Shown here: in pieces, positions 24,535-32,195 of the stretch
How the letters are laid out: every line of letters starts with the position of its first letter
Position numbering within the stretch: position 1 is the stretch's first letter
Assembly (NCBI GenBank): GCA_002436205.1
Contig: DJKT01000056.1
Location: 31,664-64,071, forward strand
Source of the DNA: Candidatus Peribacter sp. UBA6535
GTDB taxonomy: Bacteria; Patescibacteriota; Gracilibacteria; Peribacterales; Peribacteraceae
DNA: 32,408 nt
Direction: 5' to 3'
Made by a program: the position numbers and the translations under genes
Notes under the pieces: generated by a model
Database searches by the model: none
Seen by the model: the letters and a program-made list of their open reading frames with translations, nothing else
What the model was told of the DNA's origin: nothing

Positions 24535-24861
24535 ATGTATATCAAATATCCACACTCATTCAGAAGGAACCTCAAGCTGCTTGCCACAGGCACTGCATGC
24601 ATTGTTGGGTCATTTCTGATAGGCATTCAAACGGCCGGGGATGTGCAGCCTGTTTCTCTTATTCAAGCAGGAGGTATTCCCTTTGCCGGAGACGTCGATG
24701 GGAGTGGCACTGTTGATGTGAGTGATGTCCTCATTATTTTGGAGGTCGCTCAAGGATACGAAAGTGCTACTACCGATCAACTGAAGGCTGATCCCAACGA
24801 GGATGGCCAGCTTACGGTAGATGATGCAATGCGCATCCTCTCTAAGCTCTCTCTTCAGTAA
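24535..24861 (+). CDS. Membrane-tethered dockerin-domain protein
   Basis: The 108-residue product has a basic N-terminus, one hydrophobic helix (about 13-34, an uncleaved anchor or signal peptide) and a type I-like dockerin at about 51-108. The dockerin has two calcium-loop/helix repeats: DVDGSGTVDVSD followed by VLIILEVAQG, and DPNEDGQLTVDD followed by AMRILSKL. Dockerins bind cohesin domains in cellulosomes and other assemblies. The next gene, ten bases downstream, encodes a cohesin-like domain, so the two may be a cognate pair. No catalytic domain is attached, unlike cellulosomal dockerins. An overlapping ATG at 24530 is out of frame. Confidence 0.85.
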   Translation: MYIKYPHSFRRNLKLLATGTACIVGSFLIGIQTAGDVQPVSLIQAGGIPFAGDVDGSGTVDVSDVLIILEVAQGYESATTDQLKADPNEDGQLTVDDAMRILSKLSLQ

Positions 24862-24870
24862 TTTCTCTCC

Positions 24871-26403
24871 ATGAATACAAACACACGCAAGCATAGGCTG
24901 AGCCTTGCAGTAGCACTCGTAATAGGATTGCTACCATCACAGGCATTTGCCGCATCACAGGATGCTACATTTGAACTGTATCCTCACTGCATTGAACGTG
25001 AAGGAAAGGATGATGAGTGGATATTTGGACCAATACCAAGTCCTGGTATCGTTGTAGAGACCAGAGACATAGAAGGTGTGCGCTGCTCAAGCTTTGAAGT
25101 ACAAGACCCACAAACACTGCGGACACGACCTTTGAAACCTGGTGATATTCTGGATATTGATCTGGTAATTGATAATCCAAGTAAGCAGCCAATCAATCGT
25201 GTACGCACATGGCTTTCGTATGATCCAAATATGCTTGGTGGTGAAGCTGTGACTATTAATAAGAAGTTTTCACTTGTTACTCCAGATGAAAAAGGATTTT
25301 CCAGAGATGAAGGATACGTAAAAATGGAAGCAAGTACGGACGGAAAAACAGTGAATGACGAAAAGATACTGTTCGCACGCATTCAGTTGCGCGTGATAAA
25401 AACAAATCCTATTGGGACACCTATTACCTTTCATGATGTGCAACCTAATGGACATAGTGTCATCATGGAAAAAAGTGGTGATGAGGAAAGCTATATCGTC
25501 AAAGAAGAGCCCGGTGTATTACTGGTAACATTTTTAGACGATGGATTATCTTCTGAGGAAGATACCGAAAATGATGATATCGGAAATATATTTGATTCTG
25601 AACCAGATACAGATGTAGAGCCGGAACCTGAAGCAGAGCCTGAGCCTGAGCCGGAACCTGAAGCTGAAGCTGAGCCAGACCCGAATGCCTGTCTACGAGA
25701 TGAAGACTGTGGTGATGGAACTTGTACAGCAGGGCAATGTGAACAAAAGCCTGCACTACTGAGTAATGGTGCTAGTTGTTCCTATGATGATGAATGTGAA
25801 AGTGGACTGTGTGGTAGTGGTATCTGTGTACCAAATCTCAGTGATGAACCTACAAATGAACAACAGGTAGCTCAGGGACCTTCTGGAGAACGAACAGCGT
25901 TTTCACTATTGCAGATCCGAAACACACGTGTGACTACGGACGGAAGTTCTGTCTTCCTTGCATGGGATCACCTACGCTCTTCCCAGCTTAAGGCCTACAC
26001 TGTGTACTACAGCAAAACCTCGGGGCGATACATGCAACGTCGTACAATTGATAAGAGTGAGAACAGTCTTACTCTGAGATCTCTAGAACCTGGTAAACGC
26101 TACTATTTTGCCGTACGAGCCCTAAGTAAAAAGGATGAAGAGAGTGCATTTAGCCGCGAAGTTTCTATAGTCGTTGGCGACCCAGATTCCTCAAGCGCAC
26201 CACTGGTAGCAGGTTCTATTAGTACAGGTCCTGGAAAAAACCCTGTTGCCAATCTTATTGGTGACGGTGGCCCTGTACCCGTTCCTGGCGAAACTGGACT
26301 GCCTTCTGCGATGGCACTTTTCCTTATTGGATCTGCAGTAGTCGGCACTACATTTGCGTCTCGTCGACAATTTGTTGTTAGTGATTTCAAGCCTCATGAA
26401 TAA
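24871..26403 (+). CDS. Secreted cohesin-like, cysteine-rich, FnIII surface protein with a sortase-like tail
   Basis: The 510-residue protein reads as signal peptide (1-27, ending QAFA), a beta-sandwich domain resembling cohesins (about 88-222: IDLVIDNPSKQPINRV, LSYDPNML, DVQPNGHSV), a Glu/Pro linker (about 250-271) and a cysteine-rich segment (274-321) with CxxDEDCGDGTC-type spacing. A fibronectin type III domain follows (about 346-438, ending RYYFAVRALSKKDEES). The C-terminus has PGETG (472-476), a hydrophobic helix (478-496) and an RRQ stop-transfer, typical of sortase-processed proteins. The cohesin call is moderate, since the fold family is broad. It lies between the dockerin and cupredoxin-like genes, overlapping the latter by eight bases. 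Confidence 0.8.
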   Translation: MNTNTRKHRLSLAVALVIGLLPSQAFAASQDATFELYPHCIEREGKDDEWIFGPIPSPGIVVETRDIEGVRCSSFEVQDPQTLRTRPLKPGDILDIDLVIDNPSKQPINRVRTWLSYDPNMLGGEAVTINKKFSLVTPDEKGFSRDEGYVKMEASTDGKTVNDEKILFARIQLRVIKTNPIGTPITFHDVQPNGHSVIMEKSGDEESYIVKEEPGVLLVTFLDDGLSSEEDTENDDIGNIFDSEPDTDVEPEPEAEPEPEPEPEAEAEPDPNACLRDEDCGDGTCTAGQCEQKPALLSNGASCSYDDECESGLCGSGICVPNLSDEPTNEQQVAQGPSGERTAFSLLQIRNTRVTTDGSSVFLAWDHLRSSQLKAYTVYYSKTSGRYMQRRTIDKSENSLTLRSLEPGKRYYFAVRALSKKDEESAFSREVSIVVGDPDSSSAPLVAGSISTGPGKNPVANLIGDGGPVPVPGETGLPSAMALFLIGSAVVGTTFASRRQFVVSDFKPHE

Positions 26404-27259
26404 TATTCATCCAGACTGGCAATCAGAAGATGACGTACCGGTACCGGTAACCGTAAAGCAATCTACGAACGCAGAAGGAATACAGATCTCTCGGAGGCCA
26501 GCAGCCCTTGTAGGTATGCTTATTGTTATTGGAGTTGGATTTGGTTTCTTTCGTGGAACCGAGGGGCTTATCGGTCAACTAGCTGATAGTAACGTACAAA
26601 CAATTCGTATCACCTCAGAAGGATTCCAACCTGCTCTACTAGAAGTTGAACATGGACAGACAATTACTTGGATTAACGAGCAAGATGTTCCACATATTCT
26701 AGAGTCAGATACACTCTGTAGTGATACAGGTTTCTGCCTTCTAACAAGCACACTCTTTAATGGAGATAGTGACAACTTTACTATTACACCGGACATGCAG
26801 CCCGGAAGTTATCAGTATTCTTCATCTATTGAGGAGGGTCTGGTTGGAGAAATTGTGATCATTACAGAAACTGTTGATGACTTTACTGATATCACCAATA
26901 TATTGAGTGATGACTTTTTTGGTGAGCCTGTTGGTACAACAACAGAGCCTCCGGAAGGATTTGACCCGCAGGATTTTGCTCCACAACCTCAAGGAAATAC
27001 CGGATTACCTACCAACCCTTACACAGTTGGAGGGCAACGTATTCATCCTTTTGATTCATCTGGTGAACCTATTCCAGAAGCATTTGGTGATGAGCCATTT
27101 GCTCCATCGGAAAACACAATTGCTGCAAATGCAATAGCTCAGGGTAGAGGACCATTACGCCAACCAGAAACAGGAGCAGGTGTTTGGGCTGTCATCCTTG
27201 GAAGTATTGTGGGTCTGTATTGGGTTACCCGTGATGCATTCGCAAAGACGTCTCTCTAG
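26396..27259 (+). CDS. Cupredoxin-like surface protein with a PETG tail
   Basis: The 287-residue product has an N-terminal membrane helix (about 37-52) and then a cupredoxin-like beta-sandwich (about 68-158: ITSEGFQPALLEVEHGQTITWIN, shown only in part as a motif, then QDVPHIL, and YQYSSSIEEGLVGEIVI). A Pro/Gly-rich spacer leads to a C-terminal sorting-like signal: PETG (257-260), a hydrophobic stretch and RDAFAK. His100 is in the place of a copper ligand, but the usual C-H-M cluster is replaced by S/E/V residues, so type 1 copper binding is doubtful. The start ATG 26396 overlaps the upstream stop by eight bases; a longer frame from 26354 is only read-through into that gene. The stop interlocks with the opposing gene (CTAG, 27256-27259). 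Confidence 0.8.
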   Translation: MNNIHPDWQSEDDVPVPVTVKQSTNAEGIQISRRPAALVGMLIVIGVGFGFFRGTEGLIGQLADSNVQTIRITSEGFQPALLEVEHGQTITWINEQDVPHILESDTLCSDTGFCLLTSTLFNGDSDNFTITPDMQPGSYQYSSSIEEGLVGEIVIITETVDDFTDITNILSDDFFGEPVGTTTEPPEGFDPQDFAPQPQGNTGLPTNPYTVGGQRIHPFDSSGEPIPEAFGDEPFAPSENTIAANAIAQGRGPLRQPETGAGVWAVILGSIVGLYWVTRDAFAKTSL

Positions 27260-28404
27260 TTCGAAAGATTATCAATTACTTGGCAAACGCTATTTATACA
27301 TGCCGCTGTATTTGGCAAACAACCAGCACACAATGCAGGCTCTTGAGTATTACAGTCATCAACGTATCCAAATACTGCTGCAGATACTTGAAGTAATGCA
27401 GACTTCAGCACAGCCTTTCCACAGGTTTGGTAGGGGCTACAGCCACGGGTGAATACTGTGCAATCATCATCAGTTTCGCATGCAACGTTTTTTTCGAAAA
27501 TTACATCAATGCTCTTTTTCTTTTGCTCACAAGCTGTGAGCCCTCCTTCACAATCTTCTGCGCAAATTCCTCGTCTAATGAGGATAGGTCCATCCTCTCC
27601 AAGGCGGTATTCATCGGCTTCTCCTGCATCGCAGATAGCATCACCACATACGGGGCCTTGCAGCTGACAATCCTGAGGGCAGTACAATCCAGAACCTGTT
27701 CTGTCAGGAACTGCAGTCTCTCCATCCTCACAAACGCCATTGCCGCAAACAGCCGTTACGGACTTAGGAATACATACACCAGCACATGCTTGGATACATA
27801 CTGCTCCCGCAGGGCATGGATAGCGACAATCCCCTTCCTCTACTGAGCAAATTTCTCCCCCCGCACATTCATTGCTGTTGAAACATTTCTTCTGAGAGCA
27901 TGAGCGTTCTGTGCAAGCAATACCTGCTTCAGTGCACGTGCAAATATTACATCCGTCAGGAGCAGGGTACCGATCTCCTATTTTGTAACCACCAGCACAA
28001 TGAATCTCATTCAAACACTCTGCACTGCAACCATCACCACTCAAAGAATTACCATCATCACAGGATTCTCCTACTTGTACTTGATTATCTCCACAGGCAC
28101 CCAATCCAAGCTTATCTCGCATGACCTCTATTTGCTCTCGCATACGACGAATAACTTGTTGGTCATATCGATCAATAACTACAGATACTTGTCCACGCGT
28201 TACGTAGTCATGTGGAGCAAAGCGCCCATTGTTATATCCTTTGATAATTCCCTTCTTTGCAAAACGTGTTACAGAATCGTAAAAATAGTCGTTGGGTACG
28301 ACATCCGGAAACATAAGTCCACCAAACTGCTGTGCAGCTGCTGTTGCACAGAGGACAGTCGCCATGCCAGCGACGAACGCTGAAATGATACCCTTACGTG
28401 GCAT
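27256..28404 (-). CDS. SLH-domain cysteine-rich surface protein
   Basis: The 382-residue product has a signal peptide (MPRKGIISAFVAGMATVLCA...AAA), one SLH domain (about 27-80: MFPDVVPNDYFYDSVTRFAKKG, quoted only in part, then YNNGRFAPHDYVTRGQVSVV) and a short helical spacer. Then come cysteine-rich modules: a DUF4215/Myxococcus-type repeat (CDDGNSLSGDGCSAECL), a VWC-like segment (GCNICTCTEAGIACTERSC), and several CGNGVCEDGE/CGDAICDAGE units. There are about 40 cysteines, implying many disulfides outside the cell. The start ATG 28404 is preferred over 28413, which lies on the -10 box. It faces the dockerin/cohesin operon and may belong to the same surface programme. Confidence 0.85.
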   Translation of the reverse strand: MPRKGIISAFVAGMATVLCATAAAQQFGGLMFPDVVPNDYFYDSVTRFAKKGIIKGYNNGRFAPHDYVTRGQVSVVIDRYDQQVIRRMREQIEVMRDKLGLGACGDNQVQVGESCDDGNSLSGDGCSAECLNEIHCAGGYKIGDRYPAPDGCNICTCTEAGIACTERSCSQKKCFNSNECAGGEICSVEEGDCRYPCPAGAVCIQACAGVCIPKSVTAVCGNGVCEDGETAVPDRTGSGLYCPQDCQLQGPVCGDAICDAGEADEYRLGEDGPILIRRGICAEDCEGGLTACEQKKKSIDVIFEKNVACETDDDCTVFTRGCSPYQTCGKAVLKSALLQVSAAVFGYVDDCNTQEPALCAGCLPNTAACINSVCQVIDNLSN

Positions 28405-28411
28405 GGAGATC

Positions 28412-28427
28412 ATTGTACTGTTATACT
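28412..28427. promoter_or_regulatory. Back-to-back -10 boxes of the SLH protein and the VIT1-like gene
   Basis: On the minus strand TACAAT (28412-28417) ends seven bases before the ATG at 28404. On the plus strand TATACT (28422-28427), with an extended TGT, ends six bases before the ATG at 28434. Only four bases separate them, so the two polymerases cannot bind at once. Confidence 0.65.
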
Positions 28428-28433
28428 CTTATT

Positions 28434-29183
28434 ATGTCTAACGATACGTCCCTACGGCAAAAAACGCTGGAACACATGGATAGTGAACTTCATGGTAGTA
28501 AGTTGGGTCCTTTTATTCAAGATGTCGTCTACGGAGGTAACGATGGAATCGTTACTACATTTGCAGTAGTAGCTGGAACAGTTGGTGCAGACCTTCCGCA
28601 CTACATTGTCATTATTCTTGGTATTGCAAATCTTCTAGCCGACGGTACCTCTATGGCATCGGGTGCATTTCTTTCACTAAAATCAGAGCGTGACCAATAC
28701 TTTAGACTACGTCGAGAAGAGATGGAGGAGATAGAGGAAATCCCAGAAATAGAGCGTGAAGAGATTGTTATCGCATTAGAAAAAAAGGGGCTTACAGGAA
28801 AAGATCTACAGAATGTTACTGATACGATTATAGCTGATAAGGATATTTGGGCAGATATGATGATGATCGAAGAGCATGGATTGACACTGGAAAGCACAGA
28901 AAAACCCCTTATCCATGGGCTAATGACGTTTATCTCGTTTGTAGTCTTTGGGGCTATCCCGCTCTTGCCCTACATTTTTGGCATCGAGCGAAGTGAACGA
29001 TTTACCGTAGCTATTTGGTCGACATTTGCTGCGTTGATTGTGCTTGGATTTACACGAAGCTACGTTACCAGAGAAAGACTCCTTAGGGGGCCTATAGAGA
29101 TTGTGAGTGTTGGGGCTATTGGAGCAATTGTCGCCTTTGGAATTGGCGTACTTCTGAAAGACGTTGTCGGTAATGTGTTATAG
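28434..29183 (+). CDS. VIT1/CCC1-family iron or manganese transporter
   Basis: The 249-residue protein shows the family signature DVVYGGNDGIVTTFAVVAG in the first helix and LLADGTSMASGAFLSLKSE in the second. An acidic cytoplasmic helical region follows (REEMEEIEEIPEIEREEI), typical of the metal-binding domain of VIT1 proteins, and then three more membrane helices. Members move Fe2+ or Mn2+ out of the cytoplasm. The start ATG 28434 coincides with the predicted transcription start; an upstream in-frame start at 28398 crosses the divergent promoter. It is followed nine bases later by the TMTC-like gene, which has its own -10 box on this gene's stop codon. Confidence 0.9.
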   Translation: MSNDTSLRQKTLEHMDSELHGSKLGPFIQDVVYGGNDGIVTTFAVVAGTVGADLPHYIVIILGIANLLADGTSMASGAFLSLKSERDQYFRLRREEMEEIEEIPEIEREEIVIALEKKGLTGKDLQNVTDTIIADKDIWADMMMIEEHGLTLESTEKPLIHGLMTFISFVVFGAIPLLPYIFGIERSERFTVAIWSTFAALIVLGFTRSYVTRERLLRGPIEIVSVGAIGAIVAFGIGVLLKDVVGNVL

Positions 29184-29186
29184 ACT
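29181..29186 (+). promoter_or_regulatory. -10 box of the TMTC-like gene
   Basis: TAGACT begins on the VIT1-like stop codon and ends six bases before the ATG at 29193, predicting a start on the A of the codon. Confidence 0.4.
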
Positions 29187-29192
29187 TAGATT

Positions 29193-31067
29193 ATGGATCA
29201 ACTACGACCTTCATTCTGGTGGACCCTGCTCGGATGTTTTGCGTTTCTGGGATTTCTGATTTACGGAGCATCACTTGGAAATGGATTTGTCCGTTGGGAT
29301 GATGGGCTATTGATTTACGAAAATCCTGCCATACGTGGCATTAATTTCGCTAATCTCAAGACTATATTTACCACCTATGATCCGGAACTCTATATCCCCG
29401 TCACGCTCTTTTCGTATCAGTTAGATTTCCTTATCAGTGGAACAAACGCTGGCTTTTATCATTTTCATAGCCTGCTCCTACACATTCTTAATGCGACACT
29501 GATTGTTTGGGTGCTCAGACTCCTGACAAAAAATACTTGGGTAAGTGTGGTAACGGGACTGTTTTTTCTTATTCATCCTCTTCATACCGAAGCTGTTGCT
29601 TGGGCCAGCGGAAGAAAGGACGTACTTTCAACACTACTGATACTTTTGAGTGTTGGATTTTCTCTTCAGCGAACACGAAAAATGTATCTACTGAGTCTAG
29701 GAACATTTGCTCTCGCGCTTCTGGCCAAAGTCACTGTGCTGACATTACCTGCGATACTGATACTCATAGCCTTGATCCAAAAAAGAAAACTCAACCAGAA
29801 ATTCTGGAAGCAACTTCTGCCATATATAGGACTCTCAGTGCTCTTTGCGATTATTGCGTTCTATGGAAAGACAGGAGTGATCGACTCATCGACTCCGATA
29901 GAAAAGCTACTGATAGCGCCACTAAGCACCGTATTTTATTTGCAGAAACTGTTTGTTCCAACAGGTCTTGCTGTTATTTATCCATTTGTGGGAACCGTAG
30001 AACTACTGTCTGCAAGAATACTTATCCCCATAATTCTGTGCGTAATTCTTCTGATTTGGGGATTGAGGAATATGAAGCGTAACCGTACAGCCTTCTTCTG
30101 CTTGGCATTTTTTGCCATAACACTCTCCCCTTCTCTACTCAATTTTTCCAAGGGTGACTTCCTCTACTTTGCATCAGATCGGTATGCGTACATTCCCTCT
30201 ATTGGAATTTTGTATTTGGTATCCAGTTTTTTATATTATGCATGGAAGAGAAAGCAAAATACCGGAGGCGTAATTCTTCTGTCCATCTTCTGTATCCTCT
30301 GCATTCTCTCAGTCAAACAATCTCTGGTCTGGGCAAATAGCGAGGCGCTCTTTACACACAATATAAAACACTATCCACAGGCCCATACAGCGCACAACAA
30401 TCTTGGTAATATCTACCGAACACGAAATGAGATAAGCGAAGCAATTGATTTTTATAAAGAGTCCCTCCGTTTAAGTAAAGAATTCGGACGAGGGAGCTCT
30501 GCACTCTACGGGCAATCGAAAATCCTCAGTAATTTAGCTTCCGCGTACCGTGTACAGGGAGACAGCGCACTTGGCCTAGACACTGCTTCTCAAGCCATAG
30601 AACTTAATGCAAAAAACTCTCATGCTTTTTTGCAGAAAGGAATAATTTTGGGAACGCTAGGGAATTATGCACAAGCAGAGTCAGCATATTTGCATGCCAT
30701 TAACCTAAAACCGAATTTCACTACAGCAAAGATTAATCTTGGGTCGCTGTACATTAACCTTGGAAGGCACGAAGAAGCCGTAGAACTCTTGGAAGGTGCA
30801 GTATCTGAAAACCCATACTACCCTCAGACATTTTACAATCTTGCTGCTGCCTACAAAAAAGTAGGACGCAACCGTGAATCATTGGAAAGCTATAAGAAAG
30901 CTGTAGAGCTACAACCTGCTTTTGTCGCAGCACGTATCAATCTCGGTATTCTCTATGCAGAGCGTAAAAAGATAGATCTCGCCATTGAGCAATTTACAGA
31001 AGCACTGAAATACGACCCAGACAATTCTCGAGCACTGAGTGCACTAAGGCAATTAGGAGTACTTTAA
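29193..31067 (+). CDS. TMTC-like multi-pass membrane protein with C-terminal TPR repeats
   Basis: The 624-residue protein has about ten membrane helices in the first 380 residues and then about six TPR units (about 395-620). The first outer loop contains VRWDDGLLIYENP (Asp36-Asp37), and the next conserved phrase is HPLHTEAVAWASGRKDVLS. Both are typical of the TMTC/DUF1736 group, whose animal members are O-mannosyltransferases of the GT-C fold. By analogy it may glycosylate exported proteins using a lipid-linked sugar, with TPRs handling the acceptor. This is inference; bacterial members are largely uncharacterised. The stop abuts the opposing lipoprotein gene with no gap. Confidence 0.8.
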   Translation: MDQLRPSFWWTLLGCFAFLGFLIYGASLGNGFVRWDDGLLIYENPAIRGINFANLKTIFTTYDPELYIPVTLFSYQLDFLISGTNAGFYHFHSLLLHILNATLIVWVLRLLTKNTWVSVVTGLFFLIHPLHTEAVAWASGRKDVLSTLLILLSVGFSLQRTRKMYLLSLGTFALALLAKVTVLTLPAILILIALIQKRKLNQKFWKQLLPYIGLSVLFAIIAFYGKTGVIDSSTPIEKLLIAPLSTVFYLQKLFVPTGLAVIYPFVGTVELLSARILIPIILCVILLIWGLRNMKRNRTAFFCLAFFAITLSPSLLNFSKGDFLYFASDRYAYIPSIGILYLVSSFLYYAWKRKQNTGGVILLSIFCILCILSVKQSLVWANSEALFTHNIKHYPQAHTAHNNLGNIYRTRNEISEAIDFYKESLRLSKEFGRGSSALYGQSKILSNLASAYRVQGDSALGLDTASQAIELNAKNSHAFLQKGIILGTLGNYAQAESAYLHAINLKPNFTTAKINLGSLYINLGRHEEAVELLEGAVSENPYYPQTFYNLAAAYKKVGRNRESLESYKKAVELQPAFVAARINLGILYAERKKIDLAIEQFTEALKYDPDNSRALSALRQLGVL

Positions 31068-31262
31068 CTATTCGTCAGCCTCCTGAGGAATAAAAATATA
31101 CAATGATGCAGAACTAACAGAAGCACTCGGTGCAATACTTGAAATACTGGAAGGCACAGGTGGAAGCTCCGGTATTGCAACTTCTTCCTTTGGTGGTTTT
31201 GCACTGCATGCACTAAGCAAAACTGCGAGAGCAAATAACGGTATCAAAAGTTTTGTCGGCAT
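31068..31262 (-). CDS. Small lipoprotein
   Basis: The 64-residue product has a type II signal peptide with lipobox LLSAC (Cys19), followed by a Pro/Ser/Ala-rich, low-complexity mature part of 46 residues. It would be lipid-anchored outside the membrane; no fold or function can be assigned. A -10-like TACTGT (minus strand, 31271-31276) ends eight bases before the ATG. Its stop directly abuts the TMTC-like stop codon. Confidence 0.65.
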   Translation of the reverse strand: MPTKLLIPLFALAVLLSACSAKPPKEEVAIPELPPVPSSISSIAPSASVSSASLYIFIPQEADE

Positions 31263-31290
31263 AGGGCGCTACAGTACAAAACTTTTTCAT

Positions 31291-31410
31291 TTAGGGCAAG
31301 ATTCTTCTCTCTCGCAACATTGCAAAAAGGACAGGAATAACAATCAGCGTAAGAAGGACTGATGTGGTAAGTCCCGACATCACTACTAAAGCAAGGGGTT
31401 TACTTGGACT
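31291..31410 (-). pseudogene. 3'-terminal remnant of an RND efflux pump gene
   Basis: Read on the minus strand, the last 40 codons before TAA (31291-31293) give PLALVVMSGLTTSVLLTLIV, then IPVLFAMLRERRILP. This matches the last membrane helix and tail of AcrB/CusA-type RND transporters. Upstream of about 31410 the similarity stops (no RPILMT-type segment) and the frame meets a stop near 31486-31488. Only the 3' end survives, so this is a decayed or truncated copy. The 307 bases between flanking genes hold nothing else I can recognise. Confidence 0.6.
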
Positions 31411-31569
31411 GCACGAAGCTCGAACCGAGATCAGAGCTACTTGTGAGTCTCTACAGGCTGCTTTTTCTGTGGTAAGCTTAGGATTCTAAGGTAAATCAAA
31501 GATGGCGTACCGAAAAAATGGCACGGGAGTGGCATGGTGCCTTCGCAAATCGAGTGAATACTTACGATG

Positions 31570-32166
31570 TTACTCTTGCTTAGAGTTATAAGTCCTAAAA
31601 AATATTTCTCCTGGATGAATTGGCCACTCGTAGTCTGGTCTACGACTATCATCTTCATTGAAGGGGATGGTTCTGCAGAGATATTCATGAACTACTCTCT
31701 GTTCATTTAATACAATTCTTCCATGCACGACGCCATCTCTATCGTAGTTGATAGTTGGTTTTCCATCGTCTTCACTGACCTCTCCATTTACTTCTGCTGT
31801 AGCCCAGTAAATATCATGGTCAATTTCTCTATTGCCTCTTGGACGACATATATTTCGAGATGCTACATCTAGGATACTCCATCGAACAGCACGAATGCTT
31901 GCAGGAGCATTTGCACCAGTAATTAGTTGGTCAATGCTGATTTCATCCAGTCCGATTTCTAATAGCTCAGGATTATCCCCGTATTGTTTTACAAGAGGTT
32001 CAATAGCTGCCATAGCTGATGGCCAATGAAAGTCTCTAAATGACACCTTTGCCTTAAGCATCTCACCAAAATGTCCTTCAAGCCTTTGGACTACGCCCGA
32101 AGAAATATCCAGGTTGAATGGTAGCGTTTGGCCATATTCCCTTCGCGAAAGACGTGTAAGTACCAT
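31570..32166 (-). CDS. Protein of unknown function (198 residues)
   Basis: The 198-residue product is soluble, with no signal peptide or membrane helix. Visible features are an N-terminal helical region (LTRLSRREYGQTLPFNL), a mixed middle segment (LDEISIDQLITGANAPASI) and a probable beta-rich C-terminal part (DIYWATAEVNGEV, RDGVVHGRIVLNEQRVVHEYL). I do not recognise a family. A consensus TATAAT on the minus strand (32175-32180) ends eight bases before the ATG, supporting the start. It lies between the RND remnant and the divergent partial frame at the window edge, a region that looks less conserved than the rest. Confidence 0.65.
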   Translation of the reverse strand: MVLTRLSRREYGQTLPFNLDISSGVVQRLEGHFGEMLKAKVSFRDFHWPSAMAAIEPLVKQYGDNPELLEIGLDEISIDQLITGANAPASIRAVRWSILDVASRNICRPRGNREIDHDIYWATAEVNGEVSEDDGKPTINYDRDGVVHGRIVLNEQRVVHEYLCRTIPFNEDDSRRPDYEWPIHPGEIFFRTYNSKQE

Positions 32167-32174
32167 ATATGGAT

Positions 32175-32184
32175 ATTATATAAT
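32175..32184. promoter_or_regulatory. Overlapping divergent -10 boxes
   Basis: TATAAT on the minus strand (32175-32180) and TATAAT on the plus strand (32179-32184) share two bases. They precede the starts at 32166 (minus) and 32196 (plus). Confidence 0.5.
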
Positions 32185-32195
32185 CATTTATATAT

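Noticed and set aside
25612..25685. Repeated GAGCCT-like units as a possible DNA repeat or CRISPR
   Set aside because: They are in-frame Glu/Pro codons forming a protein linker; spacing is irregular and there are no spacers.
27427..27846. A 139-codon plus-strand frame opposite the cysteine-rich SLH protein
   Set aside because: It mirrors the cysteine codons of the real gene and has no support of its own.
31437..31688. An 83-codon minus-strand frame between the RND remnant and the 198-residue gene
   Set aside because: It overlaps the 3' end of the 198-residue gene in another frame, with no promoter and no family features.
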